64,000 nucleotides of DNA from GCA-2687025 sp964473525. GTDB taxonomy: Bacteria; Poribacteria; WGA-4E; GCA-2687025. The notes beneath the pieces were generated by a model. That model ran no database searches. It saw nothing but the letters and a program-made list of their open reading frames with translations, and had not been told where the DNA came from. Numbering within the stretch: position 1 is the first letter of the stretch; every line of letters begins with the position of its first letter. The stretch lies in NCBI GenBank assembly GCA_964473525.1, contig CAYYPK010000013.1, forward strand, positions 103,007 through 167,006, read 5' to 3'. This document shows positions 24,173-32,385 of this stretch, in pieces. The position numbers and the translations under genes are program-made.

Positions 24173-25918
24173 TCAGCGGCCCACGGGTGGGCGGGCGAGG
24201 TGGTGGACCGTCGACTCCTGATACGCACGCGCCAGCGCCAGAAGATCCGCCTCACCGTTGAGCCTTCCGATGAATTCGAAGCTCATAGGCGTGCCTTTCT
24301 CGCGGAAGCCGTTGGGAACGCAGACGGACGGGTGCCCGGTCAGGTTCGTCAGCAGCGAATTCTTACCAACGAACGTCGGCGCGACGTAGGCGTCGACACC
24401 CTCCATTGTCTCGGCCATCTCGCGCATGGCGACCGTCCGCAGCCGCGTCGCCTGCACGTACTCGACGGCGGGCACCAGCCGCGTGTATCGGAAGATGTTG
24501 GGCCACGAGTGCTCGGACTGCGACACGAGGCGGTCGTCGTCGCCAGAACGGGTCAGGGTGTCGAAGGCGGCGGCGGCCTCTACGTTCAGGATGACGGAGA
24601 GGGGCCCGACATCCATGCTCGGGAGCTCGAGGGGACGCAGAGACACGCCTAGCGCCCGGAGTTGGGCCAGCGCCGCCTCATCTGCTCGGTCCCACTCGTC
24701 GTCTTCGCCGTGGCCTTCCGAGAAGGCGGCCGCCACGTACCCTACGCGCAGTGTCGACACGTCGCGACGAGCGTCCCATCCGAACGGCTCGTCAGTCGCC
24801 GACAGGTCGTGGCCGTCGGCGCCGTGGATCGCGTCCAGGACGATGGCGCAGTCCTCGACGGATCGGCACATGGGCCCGATCTTGTCCATGCTCCAGCTCA
24901 GCGCCATCGCCCCATGTCGGCTCACGCGTCCGAACGTCGGCCGCAGTCCCGTGACGCCGCACGTGGTGGACGGGCTGATGATCGACCCCCACGTCTCGGT
25001 GCCGATGGCGAAGCCCACGAGCCCCGCAGCCGTCGCGGCGGCCGATCCCGCCGAGGAGCCGCTCGAGCCGGCCTCGACATTCCACGGGTTGCGCGTCTTG
25101 CCGCCGTACCACACGTCGCCATATGCGAGCGCGCCGAGCGATAGCTTCGCGACCAGCACCGCCCCCGCCTCGCGCAGGCGCGACACGACGGTCGCGTCTT
25201 CCGTCGTGACCTGGTCGCGGTACGGTTCGGCGCCCCATGTCGTCGCGTGCCCCTTGGTCGACAGCAGATCCTTCGCGCCCCACGGTATGCCGTGCAGCGG
25301 GCCACGATACCTGCCGCTGGCGATCTCCGCGTCCGCCCGGGCCGCCTCCGCCATCGCCTCGTCTTCCAGCAGCGTGACTACGCACTCCAGCCTCGGGCCG
25401 TGCTGCTTCAGGCGACCGATGTACAGCGACGTCAGCTCCCGCGACGAGACGGCTCCCGTTCGCAGGAGTTCCGCGAGCGAGCGCACCGGCAGGAAGGCGA
25501 GGTCCACGTCGCTGTTCGGCCTTTGCAGCGGCCCTGCATCGCTTAGTCGGGTGAGTGGCGCCGTCTCGGCGTGTCCGTCGTCCGTCCACAGCGGCGAGAA
25601 CGCAGCCGACGGCGGAACCGAGTTGGGCAGGCTCTCGGCGCGCATCTTGGCGTACGCCTCCACGCGGTCGCGGACAGCGGACAGCATGAGCTCGCGCTCC
25701 TCGTCGGAGAACTCGATCCCGGCCAGCTTCTCGGCGGCGGCGATGACGTCGGACGTGATGGGCATCGGATCCTCTCCTCGGATGTCGTTGCGCCCTACGC
25801 TGTCGTTGGGCCTGGCGCTGGGGGCTGCGGCCGCTGCCGTGGCAGCCACGACCCAACCAACGAAGTCGCGTCTCGTCAGGCGGCCGTTGGGAGCGGCGTA
25901 GCCGCGGCGCGTGTCAAT
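24173..25918 (-). CDS. Tat-exported amidase (amidase-signature family), probable ATT start codon
   Basis: A 581-aa amidase-signature hydrolase. The Ser-cis-Ser-Lys triad is present: Lys in PWGAKDLL, the serine-rich GSSGSSAGSAAA loop, and the downstream GTETWGSI segment with the nucleophilic serine. The family cleaves amide bonds of small molecules; the substrate is unknown. A twin-arginine signal, LTRRDFVGWVVAATAAAAA, precedes the domain, so the folded enzyme is exported. The signal can only be translated if the start lies before it. No ATG, GTG or TTG fits, but an ideal AGGAGG is followed seven bases later by ATT at 25918, which I take as the start. An ATG at 25766 would give a cytoplasmic form. 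The gene is divergent from the dehydrogenase at 26015. Confidence 0.9.
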   Translation of the reverse strand: MDTRRGYAAPNGRLTRRDFVGWVVAATAAAAAPSARPNDSVGRNDIRGEDPMPITSDVIAAAEKLAGIEFSDEERELMLSAVRDRVEAYAKMRAESLPNSVPPSAAFSPLWTDDGHAETAPLTRLSDAGPLQRPNSDVDLAFLPVRSLAELLRTGAVSSRELTSLYIGRLKQHGPRLECVVTLLEDEAMAEAARADAEIASGRYRGPLHGIPWGAKDLLSTKGHATTWGAEPYRDQVTTEDATVVSRLREAGAVLVAKLSLGALAYGDVWYGGKTRNPWNVEAGSSGSSAGSAAATAAGLVGFAIGTETWGSIISPSTTCGVTGLRPTFGRVSRHGAMALSWSMDKIGPMCRSVEDCAIVLDAIHGADGHDLSATDEPFGWDARRDVSTLRVGYVAAAFSEGHGEDDEWDRADEAALAQLRALGVSLRPLELPSMDVGPLSVILNVEAAAAFDTLTRSGDDDRLVSQSEHSWPNIFRYTRLVPAVEYVQATRLRTVAMREMAETMEGVDAYVAPTFVGKNSLLTNLTGHPSVCVPNGFREKGTPMSFEFIGRLNGEADLLALARAYQESTVHHLARPPVGR

Positions 25919-26014
25919 GGTGGTTCCTCCTCTTACCGATTGACGGTAATGTACACGACGCCTGGTCCGTAGGCACTTGCACGCGTCGTGTTGCACATTC
26001 CAAAGGGGCGAGAC

Positions 26015-27037
26015 TTGGATATCCAGCAGGTGGTCGTGACCGGCCAGCATCAGGCGGAGCTACAGAGCCTAACGCTTGACGACGGGGCGCCAGGCGGGTC
26101 GCAGATACTCGTCGAGACCGAATACTCGTATATCAGCACCGGCACCGAGCTGGCAAACTACACCGGCCGCGAGCCGAAGGTGTTCGAAGCGGACGGGTGG
26201 TGCGCCTATCCGTGGAAGTCGGGCTACGCCAACGTGGGGCGGGTAGTCGGCGCTGGCCCGGCCGTCTCAGGGCTGTCAGTGGGAGATCGTGTGTTCACCT
26301 ACGGGCCTCACGCCTCCGCCTTCCGGTACGACACCAGCCGACTCGCCGTGCGAGTGCCGGACGACCTCGACCCGGCGATCGCCGCAGCCTCGCGTATGGC
26401 CGGCGTCGCCACGACGTCGGTGATTGCCGCCGAGATCGCGAACGGCCCGTGGGTGGTCGTCTACGGGCTTGGGATGGTAGGGAATCTAGCAGCCCAGGCG
26501 TTTGGGATCCTCGGCTGCCGCGTCATCGGCGTGGACCCCGTCGCCGAACGGCGCGCGCTGGCCGAGCGCTGTGGCGTGCCATACACCGTCGGCGGGTCGC
26601 CCGCGGAAACACAGACGAGCATCGAGGATCTCACTGGTGGCGCGCGCGCGGGCATCACCGTTGACGCGGTCGGACACAGTGCCGTTGTCATGCAGGCGTT
26701 GCGCGCGACCGCTGACCACGGTCAGATCGTGATTCTGGGGTCGCCACGGGTACCTGTCGAGGGCAACCTCACGGAGCTGCTCAGCGAGGTGCACCTCCGC
26801 TGGATAACGGTGCGGGGCGCGCTCGAGTGGTCGCTGCCGATGTACCCCGTCACCGGCGGACACGTTTCGCAATACAGCAAGCAGCAGATGATCTTCGACT
26901 GGCTAGCGCGAGGGAAGATGCGCCTCGAACCGCTCGTGTCGCACCGCATGGCGCCCGCGGACATCAAGAAGGCGTACGACGGCCTGGAGCAGGAACCCAA
27001 CGTCTACACGGGCGTCCTGTTGGATTGGTCGCGCTGA
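26015..27037 (+). CDS. Zinc-type alcohol dehydrogenase-like oxidoreductase (MDR family)
   Basis: A 340-aa medium-chain dehydrogenase/reductase. The N-terminal GroES-like domain has YSYISTGTEL where zinc enzymes have a Cys ligand, so the catalytic zinc site looks absent. The Rossmann domain carries VYGLGMVGNLAAQ and the acidic end of the second strand (VIGVDPVAERR), suggesting NAD(H). It resembles the dehydrogenase-like proteins of uncultivated phyla that sit beside sugar catabolism genes. Substrate unknown. TTG 26015 is preferred: AAAGGGG lies seven bases before it and the sequence before it, back to GTG 25988, adds nine residues without homology value. Confidence 0.88.
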   Translation: MDIQQVVVTGQHQAELQSLTLDDGAPGGSQILVETEYSYISTGTELANYTGREPKVFEADGWCAYPWKSGYANVGRVVGAGPAVSGLSVGDRVFTYGPHASAFRYDTSRLAVRVPDDLDPAIAAASRMAGVATTSVIAAEIANGPWVVVYGLGMVGNLAAQAFGILGCRVIGVDPVAERRALAERCGVPYTVGGSPAETQTSIEDLTGGARAGITVDAVGHSAVVMQALRATADHGQIVILGSPRVPVEGNLTELLSEVHLRWITVRGALEWSLPMYPVTGGHVSQYSKQQMIFDWLARGKMRLEPLVSHRMAPADIKKAYDGLEQEPNVYTGVLLDWSR

Positions 27038-27056
27038 GGGCTGCGGCCGATCGGGC

Positions 27057-27084
27057 GGCCGCCGCCGAGCGTCGCGCGGCGGCC
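27057..27084 (+). terminator. GC-rich hairpin after the dehydrogenase gene
   Basis: GGCCGCCGC (27057-27065) pairs exactly with GCGGCGGCC (27076-27084) around a 10-base loop, 19 bases after the stop codon. No T-run follows directly, so it may stabilise the mRNA end or mark a Rho-dependent stop. Confidence 0.4.
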
Positions 27085-27121
27085 CTTCGCAGAAAAATGA
27101 ACCATTTTCCGCGAATAGCCG

Positions 27122-27150
27122 TTGACCCGGGTAGTCGTGTTTGGTAAGCT
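27122..27150 (+). promoter_or_regulatory. Putative promoter of the Ser/Thr kinase gene
   Basis: TTGACC (27122-27127) and TAAGCT (27145-27150) are separated by 17 bases, about 88 bases before the kinase start codon, in an otherwise empty interval. Confidence 0.5.
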
Positions 27151-27237
27151 GACCTTGGCTTACCTGTCCGAACGGATTCCACTGTCCGAAGCACCGTCAC
27201 GCCTAGCATTTCGAGCGCCCTGGCCGGAGTCTGCCCC

Positions 27238-29025
27238 ATGCTGGAGAGCCCCCGCCTCCAAGAGAAGTACGACATCGAGAGACTACTCGGGAGCGGGTCG
27301 TTCTCCCTGGTGTACCGGGCCATCGAACAGGCGTGCGACCGGATCGTCGCGATCAAGGCCCTCCGCCGGGATGTCTACGACTCCTCGTCCGAGCAGTACG
27401 CGGACAGTGAAGTGTGCGCGATGGGCCGCCTCTGGTCGCATCCGAACATCGTGTCGGTGCACACGGTCGAGCCGGGCGACGACGACTACCTCTCCTTCAT
27501 CGTCATGGAGCACGTCGACGGCGGCAGCCTCAAACGGGAATTGCAGAACGGCGCTCTGCCCATGAAGCGGGCGCTGGCGTATGCCTACGATGTGTGTTCC
27601 TCCCTCGCCTATGCGCACGTCCGTGGCGTGATACACCGCGACGTCAAGCCGCGCAACGTGCTCATAGGGTCGGATCGAGTCGCCAAGGTGTCCGATTTCG
27701 GTGTCGCGCAGGTCCGCGAGGAGCGACACGACTATGCATCTACGTTCGCCGGCACGCGACGGTACATGGCCCCCGAGCAGTACGGCGGCGACAACTACGA
27801 CCACCGAGTCGATATCTACGCTGCCGGCCTGCTGCTCTGGGAGATGGTGATCGGTCGGTTCCCCTTCGAAGGCGACAACCAGGACCGAATCCGCGCCGCG
27901 AAGGACATACTGCCCGACATTCCGAGCTGGGTGCCAGAGGATGTGCGAGGCATCCTCAAGCAGTGCCTCGAGCCGGACCCGTTCGAGCGATTCCGTGACA
28001 TGGCAGCTATGCGCGACGCCCTGCAGCAGACCATGATGGCGTCCTACGAAGGCGCCGTCACCGATCGCCTGCGGGCGGGCTCCTCGGACGAGCTGGCCTA
28101 CGAGGATCTCGAACCCCTTCGGGAGGCCCTGCGCGTGCCGAGGGCTGCCGCCGTGTGCATAGAGCGGTGCGCGTTCCAGACGCAGCAACTGAGCACGCGC
28201 GAGGCGGCGTCCGTACGCGGCGTGGAGGCAGCCGAGGAACTGTGCGGTGACCTCATGAAACACGCGCGCGACGACGACTCCCGTGAGGTGGCGAACGCTC
28301 TGAAACGCATGCGCGAGGAGGGAATCGCGCCGCCTGCGGTGCTAGACCTGGTGGACAGCCTGTCCCGACAGCTCAGCGGCCCGTCGTATTCGCCTGTCAT
28401 CACCATGCCGCGGCCTCTCGGCAGCACCGTCGCGCCTAGCGATGTAGACGACGACGCCACTGCCCTCGGTGACGCGGTCGACGACGAGCAGACCGCGCTG
28501 AGGATGAGGACGCAGGCGAGAGAGCACGAGGCAGGAAAGAAGTGGCGACGCGCGCGAACCATGTACCGGCGTAGCGCGAAGACCTACTCCCACAAGGCCG
28601 CGACTGAGCGCCGCGAGGGAGCGAGTTCGAAGGCCGCCAAGCTTTACCAGAACGCGGGAGAATCCTACGCGCTCGCGCGCGACACCCGTCGCTCGCACGC
28701 CGAATACGCGCTGGCCGCGGCGTGTTGGATGGACCGCGCGACGCACTACGCCAAGACCGAACATTGGGAGCACGCCGCCGAGTCGCATCGCTACGCCGCC
28801 CGGGCTTACGACCAGGCGGGCAAGAAGGTAGAGGCGGAGAACGAGTACCTCGCCGCCGCGGACCTGCTGTACCGCCGCGCGCGGAACGCCTACGAGAGGC
28901 ACGCGTACGAGGACGCCGAGTCGCTCTGTAGACAGGCAGTGGACCTGGCGTCAGGCTCCGCCCGATGGCGGCTTGCGGACGAGGTGCGTCACCTTCTGCA
29001 CGCGGTCCAGAAGGCGTGGTCGTGA
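27238..29025 (+). CDS. Soluble Hanks-type Ser/Thr protein kinase with C-terminal helical repeats
   Basis: A 595-aa kinase. The catalytic domain (residues 10-275) is intact: glycine loop LGSGSFSLVY, Lys40 in AIKAL, Glu58, HRDVKPRN with Asp135, DFG at 153-155, and MAPEQY. Residues 290-400 are an acidic, helical linker, and residues about 420-590 form TPR- or SNAP-like helical repeats (ARTMYRRSAKTYSHKAA, AKLYQNAGESYALA, AAESHRYAARAYDQAG). No membrane helix exists, unlike PASTA/PknB kinases, so the input must be cytoplasmic, probably through protein binding by the repeats. No phosphatase or FHA protein is adjacent. It converges with the PTS IIA gene, 7 bases between stops. Confidence 0.93.
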   Translation: MLESPRLQEKYDIERLLGSGSFSLVYRAIEQACDRIVAIKALRRDVYDSSSEQYADSEVCAMGRLWSHPNIVSVHTVEPGDDDYLSFIVMEHVDGGSLKRELQNGALPMKRALAYAYDVCSSLAYAHVRGVIHRDVKPRNVLIGSDRVAKVSDFGVAQVREERHDYASTFAGTRRYMAPEQYGGDNYDHRVDIYAAGLLLWEMVIGRFPFEGDNQDRIRAAKDILPDIPSWVPEDVRGILKQCLEPDPFERFRDMAAMRDALQQTMMASYEGAVTDRLRAGSSDELAYEDLEPLREALRVPRAAAVCIERCAFQTQQLSTREAASVRGVEAAEELCGDLMKHARDDDSREVANALKRMREEGIAPPAVLDLVDSLSRQLSGPSYSPVITMPRPLGSTVAPSDVDDDATALGDAVDDEQTALRMRTQAREHEAGKKWRRARTMYRRSAKTYSHKAATERREGASSKAAKLYQNAGESYALARDTRRSHAEYALAAACWMDRATHYAKTEHWEHAAESHRYAARAYDQAGKKVEAENEYLAAADLLYRRARNAYERHAYEDAESLCRQAVDLASGSARWRLADEVRHLLHAVQKAWS

Positions 29026-29032
29026 GCCTACG

Positions 29033-29503
29033 CTAGACAGTTGGTTCGGGCGCTTCGGCGGCGCGGATAATCTCGATGGCGTCCGCCGCCGAGCCGGCCG
29101 CGAGAACTTGCTCGCGAACGTGGCGCTGGGCAAACAGGCGACTGATGCGGCTGAGCAGCAGCAGGTACTCCGCCTCCGCCCCGTCCTGCGCCACGATCAT
29201 GCAGACGATGCGCACGGGCTCGTCGTCAATCGCGTCGAAGTCGATGCCATCGCGCGACAGACCAAGGCAGCAGCACAGACCCGCCGCCCCGCCGGCCTGG
29301 GCGTGAGGGATCGCCACCCCTCGTCCGACGCCCGTGGACAATAGGAATTCGCGCTCGAGGGCGCGCTCGATGTACGTGGGCACGTCCGCCAACGCTCCGT
29401 TCCCGCCAGCCAGCTCCGCAAGTTCGCGGATGGCTCCCTCCTTGGTCACCGCCCGGAGGTCGAGGGAAACGCGCCCGGGTACGAGAGCTTCGGACAGTTC
29501 CAT
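29033..29503 (-). CDS. PTS EIIA protein, fructose/nitrogen (PtsN) type
   Basis: A 156-aa EIIA of the fructose/mannitol-PtsN family, which receives phosphate from HPr or NPr on a histidine. The active histidine lies in GVAIPHAQ (around residue 67), preceded by the GREFLLSTGVGRG-like segment. No EI, HPr or EIIBC gene is in the window, so a regulatory PtsN-like role is more likely than sugar transport. It follows atpC after 19 bases in the same direction and may be cotranscribed with the ATP synthase genes. The start (ATG 29503) has a weak ribosome site. Confidence 0.9.
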   Translation of the reverse strand: MELSEALVPGRVSLDLRAVTKEGAIRELAELAGGNGALADVPTYIERALEREFLLSTGVGRGVAIPHAQAGGAAGLCCCLGLSRDGIDFDAIDDEPVRIVCMIVAQDGAEAEYLLLLSRISRLFAQRHVREQVLAAGSAADAIEIIRAAEAPEPTV

Positions 29504-29522
29504 TGAGCCAACCCGTCGTGGA

Positions 29523-29948
29523 TCAGGTGCCCCGCGCGGCGACTTGTAGACGGTTCAACGCTCGCGCCAGGGCTGCCTCGGCGCGGGCCGCGTCGATATC
29601 TGGAGTCGATTGGCGAAGGCGGCCAGCCGCCCGCTCCCTGGACTCCGACGCTCTGTCCTCGCTGATCTCTTCCGCCCACTCCGCTGAATCAACGAGAAGC
29701 GAGGCGCCATCGCGCCGTACTTCCACAACGCCCCCGCTGATGGCGAGGTAACGACGCGTTGGCGTCCCGCCGGAACCCAGCGACACGCGCACCTCACCGA
29801 TCTCCAATAGCGCGGTCACGGGAGCGTGGCGAGCGAGCGCCTCGAAGGGGCCATCCAGCCCAGGAACGCGCAAACCGACCACGTCCTCTTCAAGTACCAC
29901 CTTGTCGGGCGTTGCGATACGGAGAGGGAAGGACGCCGAATAGAGCAT
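29523..29948 (-). CDS. atpC: ATP synthase F1 epsilon subunit
   Basis: The epsilon subunit (141 aa), part of the central stalk of F1, that couples and inhibits the motor. It opens with the typical beta-sandwich (LRIATPDKVVLEEDVVGLRVPG..., GPFEALARHAPVTALLEIGEV) and ends with a helical segment rich in Ala/Arg. It sits 52 bases downstream of atpD in the usual order G-D-C. Start ATG 29948 has AGAGG upstream. Confidence 0.96.
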   Translation of the reverse strand: MLYSASFPLRIATPDKVVLEEDVVGLRVPGLDGPFEALARHAPVTALLEIGEVRVSLGSGGTPTRRYLAISGGVVEVRRDGASLLVDSAEWAEEISEDRASESRERAAGRLRQSTPDIDAARAEAALARALNRLQVAARGT

Positions 29949-30000
29949 GTCTGCCGCCTCTTACAGTCGCCTGGACACGGGTCGCCTGTCCTGTCGCAGC

Positions 30001-31404
30001 CTACGCCTCTTGGGCGGCCTCTTCGAGCGCTTCATCAATGGAGCCAACCATGTAGAGCGCCTGCTCCGGCACGTCGTCGCACTCGCCGTCGACGATCATC
30101 CGAGCGCCGCGTACGGTGTCGGCGACAGAGACGTACCGACCTGGCACCGTCGATCCCGGCACCGTGAAGAACGGCTGAGTAAGGAACATCTGGAGGCGAC
30201 GGGCGCGCCCAACATCCACACGATCCTCCTCCGAGAGTTCCTCGATGCCGAGGATCGCGATGATGTCTCGCAGGTTCTCGTACCGCTGGAGGATCTCCTG
30301 CGTCTCGCGCGCGGTCTCGTAGTGCTCCTGTCCCACGACGTGGGGGTCAAGGATACGCGACGTGGACGCGAGCGGGTCGATGGCTGGGTACCGCGCCTGC
30401 TCGGCGATGCTGCGCTCCAGACGCGTTACGGCGTCCAGGTGCGCGAACGTCGTCACGGGCGCCGGGTCGGTGTAATCGTCCGCGGGGACGAACACCGCTT
30501 GCACGGAAGTGATGGACCCATGCTGCGTGGACGTGATGCGGTCCTGCAACTCGCCCATCTCCGTCGCGAGCGTGGGCTGGTACCCTACCGCCGAAGGCAT
30601 CCGCCCTAGAAGCGCCGACACTTCGGAGCCAGCCTGCGTGAAGCGGAATATGTTGTCGATGAAGAGAAGCACGTCGAGACCGCCCTGGTCTCGGAAGTAC
30701 TCCGCCAAAGTTACGCCAGCGAGGCCAACGCGCAGCCGCGCGCCTGGCGGCTCGTTCATCTGCCCGTAGACAAGAGCGGCGCGCTCCAGCACGCCCGACT
30801 CGCTCATCTCCAGGTACATGTCGTTGCCTTCGCGGCTGCGTTCGCCAACGCCCGTGAAGACCGAGTAGCCGCCGTGCTGCGTGGCGACGTTATGGATCAA
30901 CTCGGTGATGAGTACCGTCTTGCCCGTCCCAGCTCCACCGAAGAAGCCGATCTTCCCGCCACGAGCGAACGGTTGGATCAGGTCGATGACCTTGATGCCC
31001 GTCTCGAGCATGTCATCCTGGGTCGCCAGCTCCTCCAGAGCTGGAGCGGGCTGGTGGATCGGCCGGCGATCCTCGACCTCAATCGGCCCCTGTCCGTCGA
31101 TTGGGTCGCCGGTCACGTTGATGATGCGCCCAAGCACATCCTGTCCGACAGGCACACTGATGGGGTTGCCGGTGTCCAGAACCTCGGTCCCGCGTGTCAA
31201 CCCGTCGGTTGAGTCCATCGCGACGGTGCGTACGCGATCCTCGCCTAGGTGCTGCTCGACCTCCAGCACGATGGGCGTGTCATCGTCCCGTGGGATCTCC
31301 AGCGCGTTGAAGATCTCTGGCAAGTGGCCCTCGGGGAACACGACGTCTACCACAACGCCGATGATCTGGACGATGTGTCCCTTGGTGTGGTCTCCGTTGC
31401 TCAT
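30001..31404 (-). CDS. atpD: ATP synthase F1 beta subunit
   Basis: The catalytic beta subunit of F1 (467 aa). Walker A GGAGTGKTVLI, the catalytic GERSREGND loop, the DNIFRFTQAGSEVSALLGRMPSAVGYQPTL block split over family motifs, and the C-terminal LQPFF-like LTQPFF are all present. I take ATG 31404, followed by SNGDHTKGHIVQIIG, as the start; a GTG four codons earlier lies too close to the AGGAGG. It comes 18 bases after atpG. Confidence 0.98.
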   Translation of the reverse strand: MSNGDHTKGHIVQIIGVVVDVVFPEGHLPEIFNALEIPRDDDTPIVLEVEQHLGEDRVRTVAMDSTDGLTRGTEVLDTGNPISVPVGQDVLGRIINVTGDPIDGQGPIEVEDRRPIHQPAPALEELATQDDMLETGIKVIDLIQPFARGGKIGFFGGAGTGKTVLITELIHNVATQHGGYSVFTGVGERSREGNDMYLEMSESGVLERAALVYGQMNEPPGARLRVGLAGVTLAEYFRDQGGLDVLLFIDNIFRFTQAGSEVSALLGRMPSAVGYQPTLATEMGELQDRITSTQHGSITSVQAVFVPADDYTDPAPVTTFAHLDAVTRLERSIAEQARYPAIDPLASTSRILDPHVVGQEHYETARETQEILQRYENLRDIIAILGIEELSEEDRVDVGRARRLQMFLTQPFFTVPGSTVPGRYVSVADTVRGARMIVDGECDDVPEQALYMVGSIDEALEEAAQEA

Positions 31405-31422
31405 CAGTCGCCCCACCGCCTC

Positions 31423-32283
31423 CTAGGAAGTTTTCAGCGCTTCCGCGCCACCGATTATCTCGGATATCTCTTGCGTGATGACCGCCTGGCGCACTCTGTT
31501 GCGCTGGAGGATGAGCGCGTCGATGATCTCGTCGGCGTTGGTCGTCGCGTTCTCCATCGCCGTTACGCGCGCCGCTTGCTCCGCAGCGTTCGATTCCATC
31601 ACCGCGTGCCAGACTTCTGTTTCCAGCAGCCGCGGCAGTAGCTCGTCCAGCAACGCCCCGCGGGACGGTTCGTGCAGGAAGTCCCATCGAGCGTCCGTGT
31701 CGCCGCTGTCGTCGACCGAGATGGGCAGCATGCGGTCGACCCGCACCTCCTGCTGGATGATGGACTTGAACTCGTTGTACAACATGTCCACCTGCCAAAC
31801 CTCGTCGGATTCGTAGACTGCCTGGATCTGTCGCGTCACGAGCCGCGCGTGTTCGTGCGTCAAGTCTCGGAAGAAGTCGGGGTGGGCATGGACTACGTTC
31901 AGTCCCCGCCGCTCCAGGGCAGTGGCCCCTCGCGTCCCGATGCAGATGAGCTGCACGTCGCCGGGGGCCTCTTCGACATACTGGACCGCGCGCCGGATGA
32001 TGTTGGCGTTGAACGCGCCACACATGCCTCGATCGCCGGTGACGACAAGGAGCAGCCGTCCGTCCGTTACGTGGTGGTCCCACAGCGGATGCGAGTAGTC
32101 CGTGACTCCAGACGCCACCTCCTCCGCGAGGCGCGCGAGTTCCTCGAAGTATGCACGCGCATCGAGTGTCTGTTCCTGCGCCCGACGCAGACGCGCCTGG
32201 GCGACCATGCGCATCGCGCCGGTGATTCGCCGGATGTTCTGCACGCCCTTAATGCGGCGGCGTATCTGCCGTAGCGTTGCCAT
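31423..32283 (-). CDS. atpG: ATP synthase F1 gamma subunit
   Basis: The gamma subunit (286 aa), the rotating shaft of F1. The family's two signature helices are seen at the ends: MATLRQIRRRIKGVQNIRRITGAM (N-terminus) and the C-terminal ENATTNADEIIDALILQRNRVRQAVITQEISEIIGGAEAL, here described in pieces; ITGDRGMCGAFN-like VTGDRGMCGAFN is in the middle. Normally atpA lies immediately upstream. Here the preceding gene is pcrA, so the F1 operon is broken between atpA and atpG. Confidence 0.97.
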   Translation of the reverse strand: MATLRQIRRRIKGVQNIRRITGAMRMVAQARLRRAQEQTLDARAYFEELARLAEEVASGVTDYSHPLWDHHVTDGRLLLVVTGDRGMCGAFNANIIRRAVQYVEEAPGDVQLICIGTRGATALERRGLNVVHAHPDFFRDLTHEHARLVTRQIQAVYESDEVWQVDMLYNEFKSIIQQEVRVDRMLPISVDDSGDTDARWDFLHEPSRGALLDELLPRLLETEVWHAVMESNAAEQAARVTAMENATTNADEIIDALILQRNRVRQAVITQEISEIIGGAEALKTS

Positions 32284-32385
32284 ACGGTCCGTCGCTCCCA
32301 GGTGGAAAGGCCGCTATAACGATACCATCATTTGGCGCCGGTTTGGAACGTTGGGTACCCTGGGTGGCGCCCAGCGGGCCGCGCC

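Noticed and set aside
24426..25901. Plus-strand open frame of 491 codons
   Set aside because: It is antisense to the amidase-signature gene, is Ser/Arg/Ala-rich and has no family motif; a GC-rich shadow frame.
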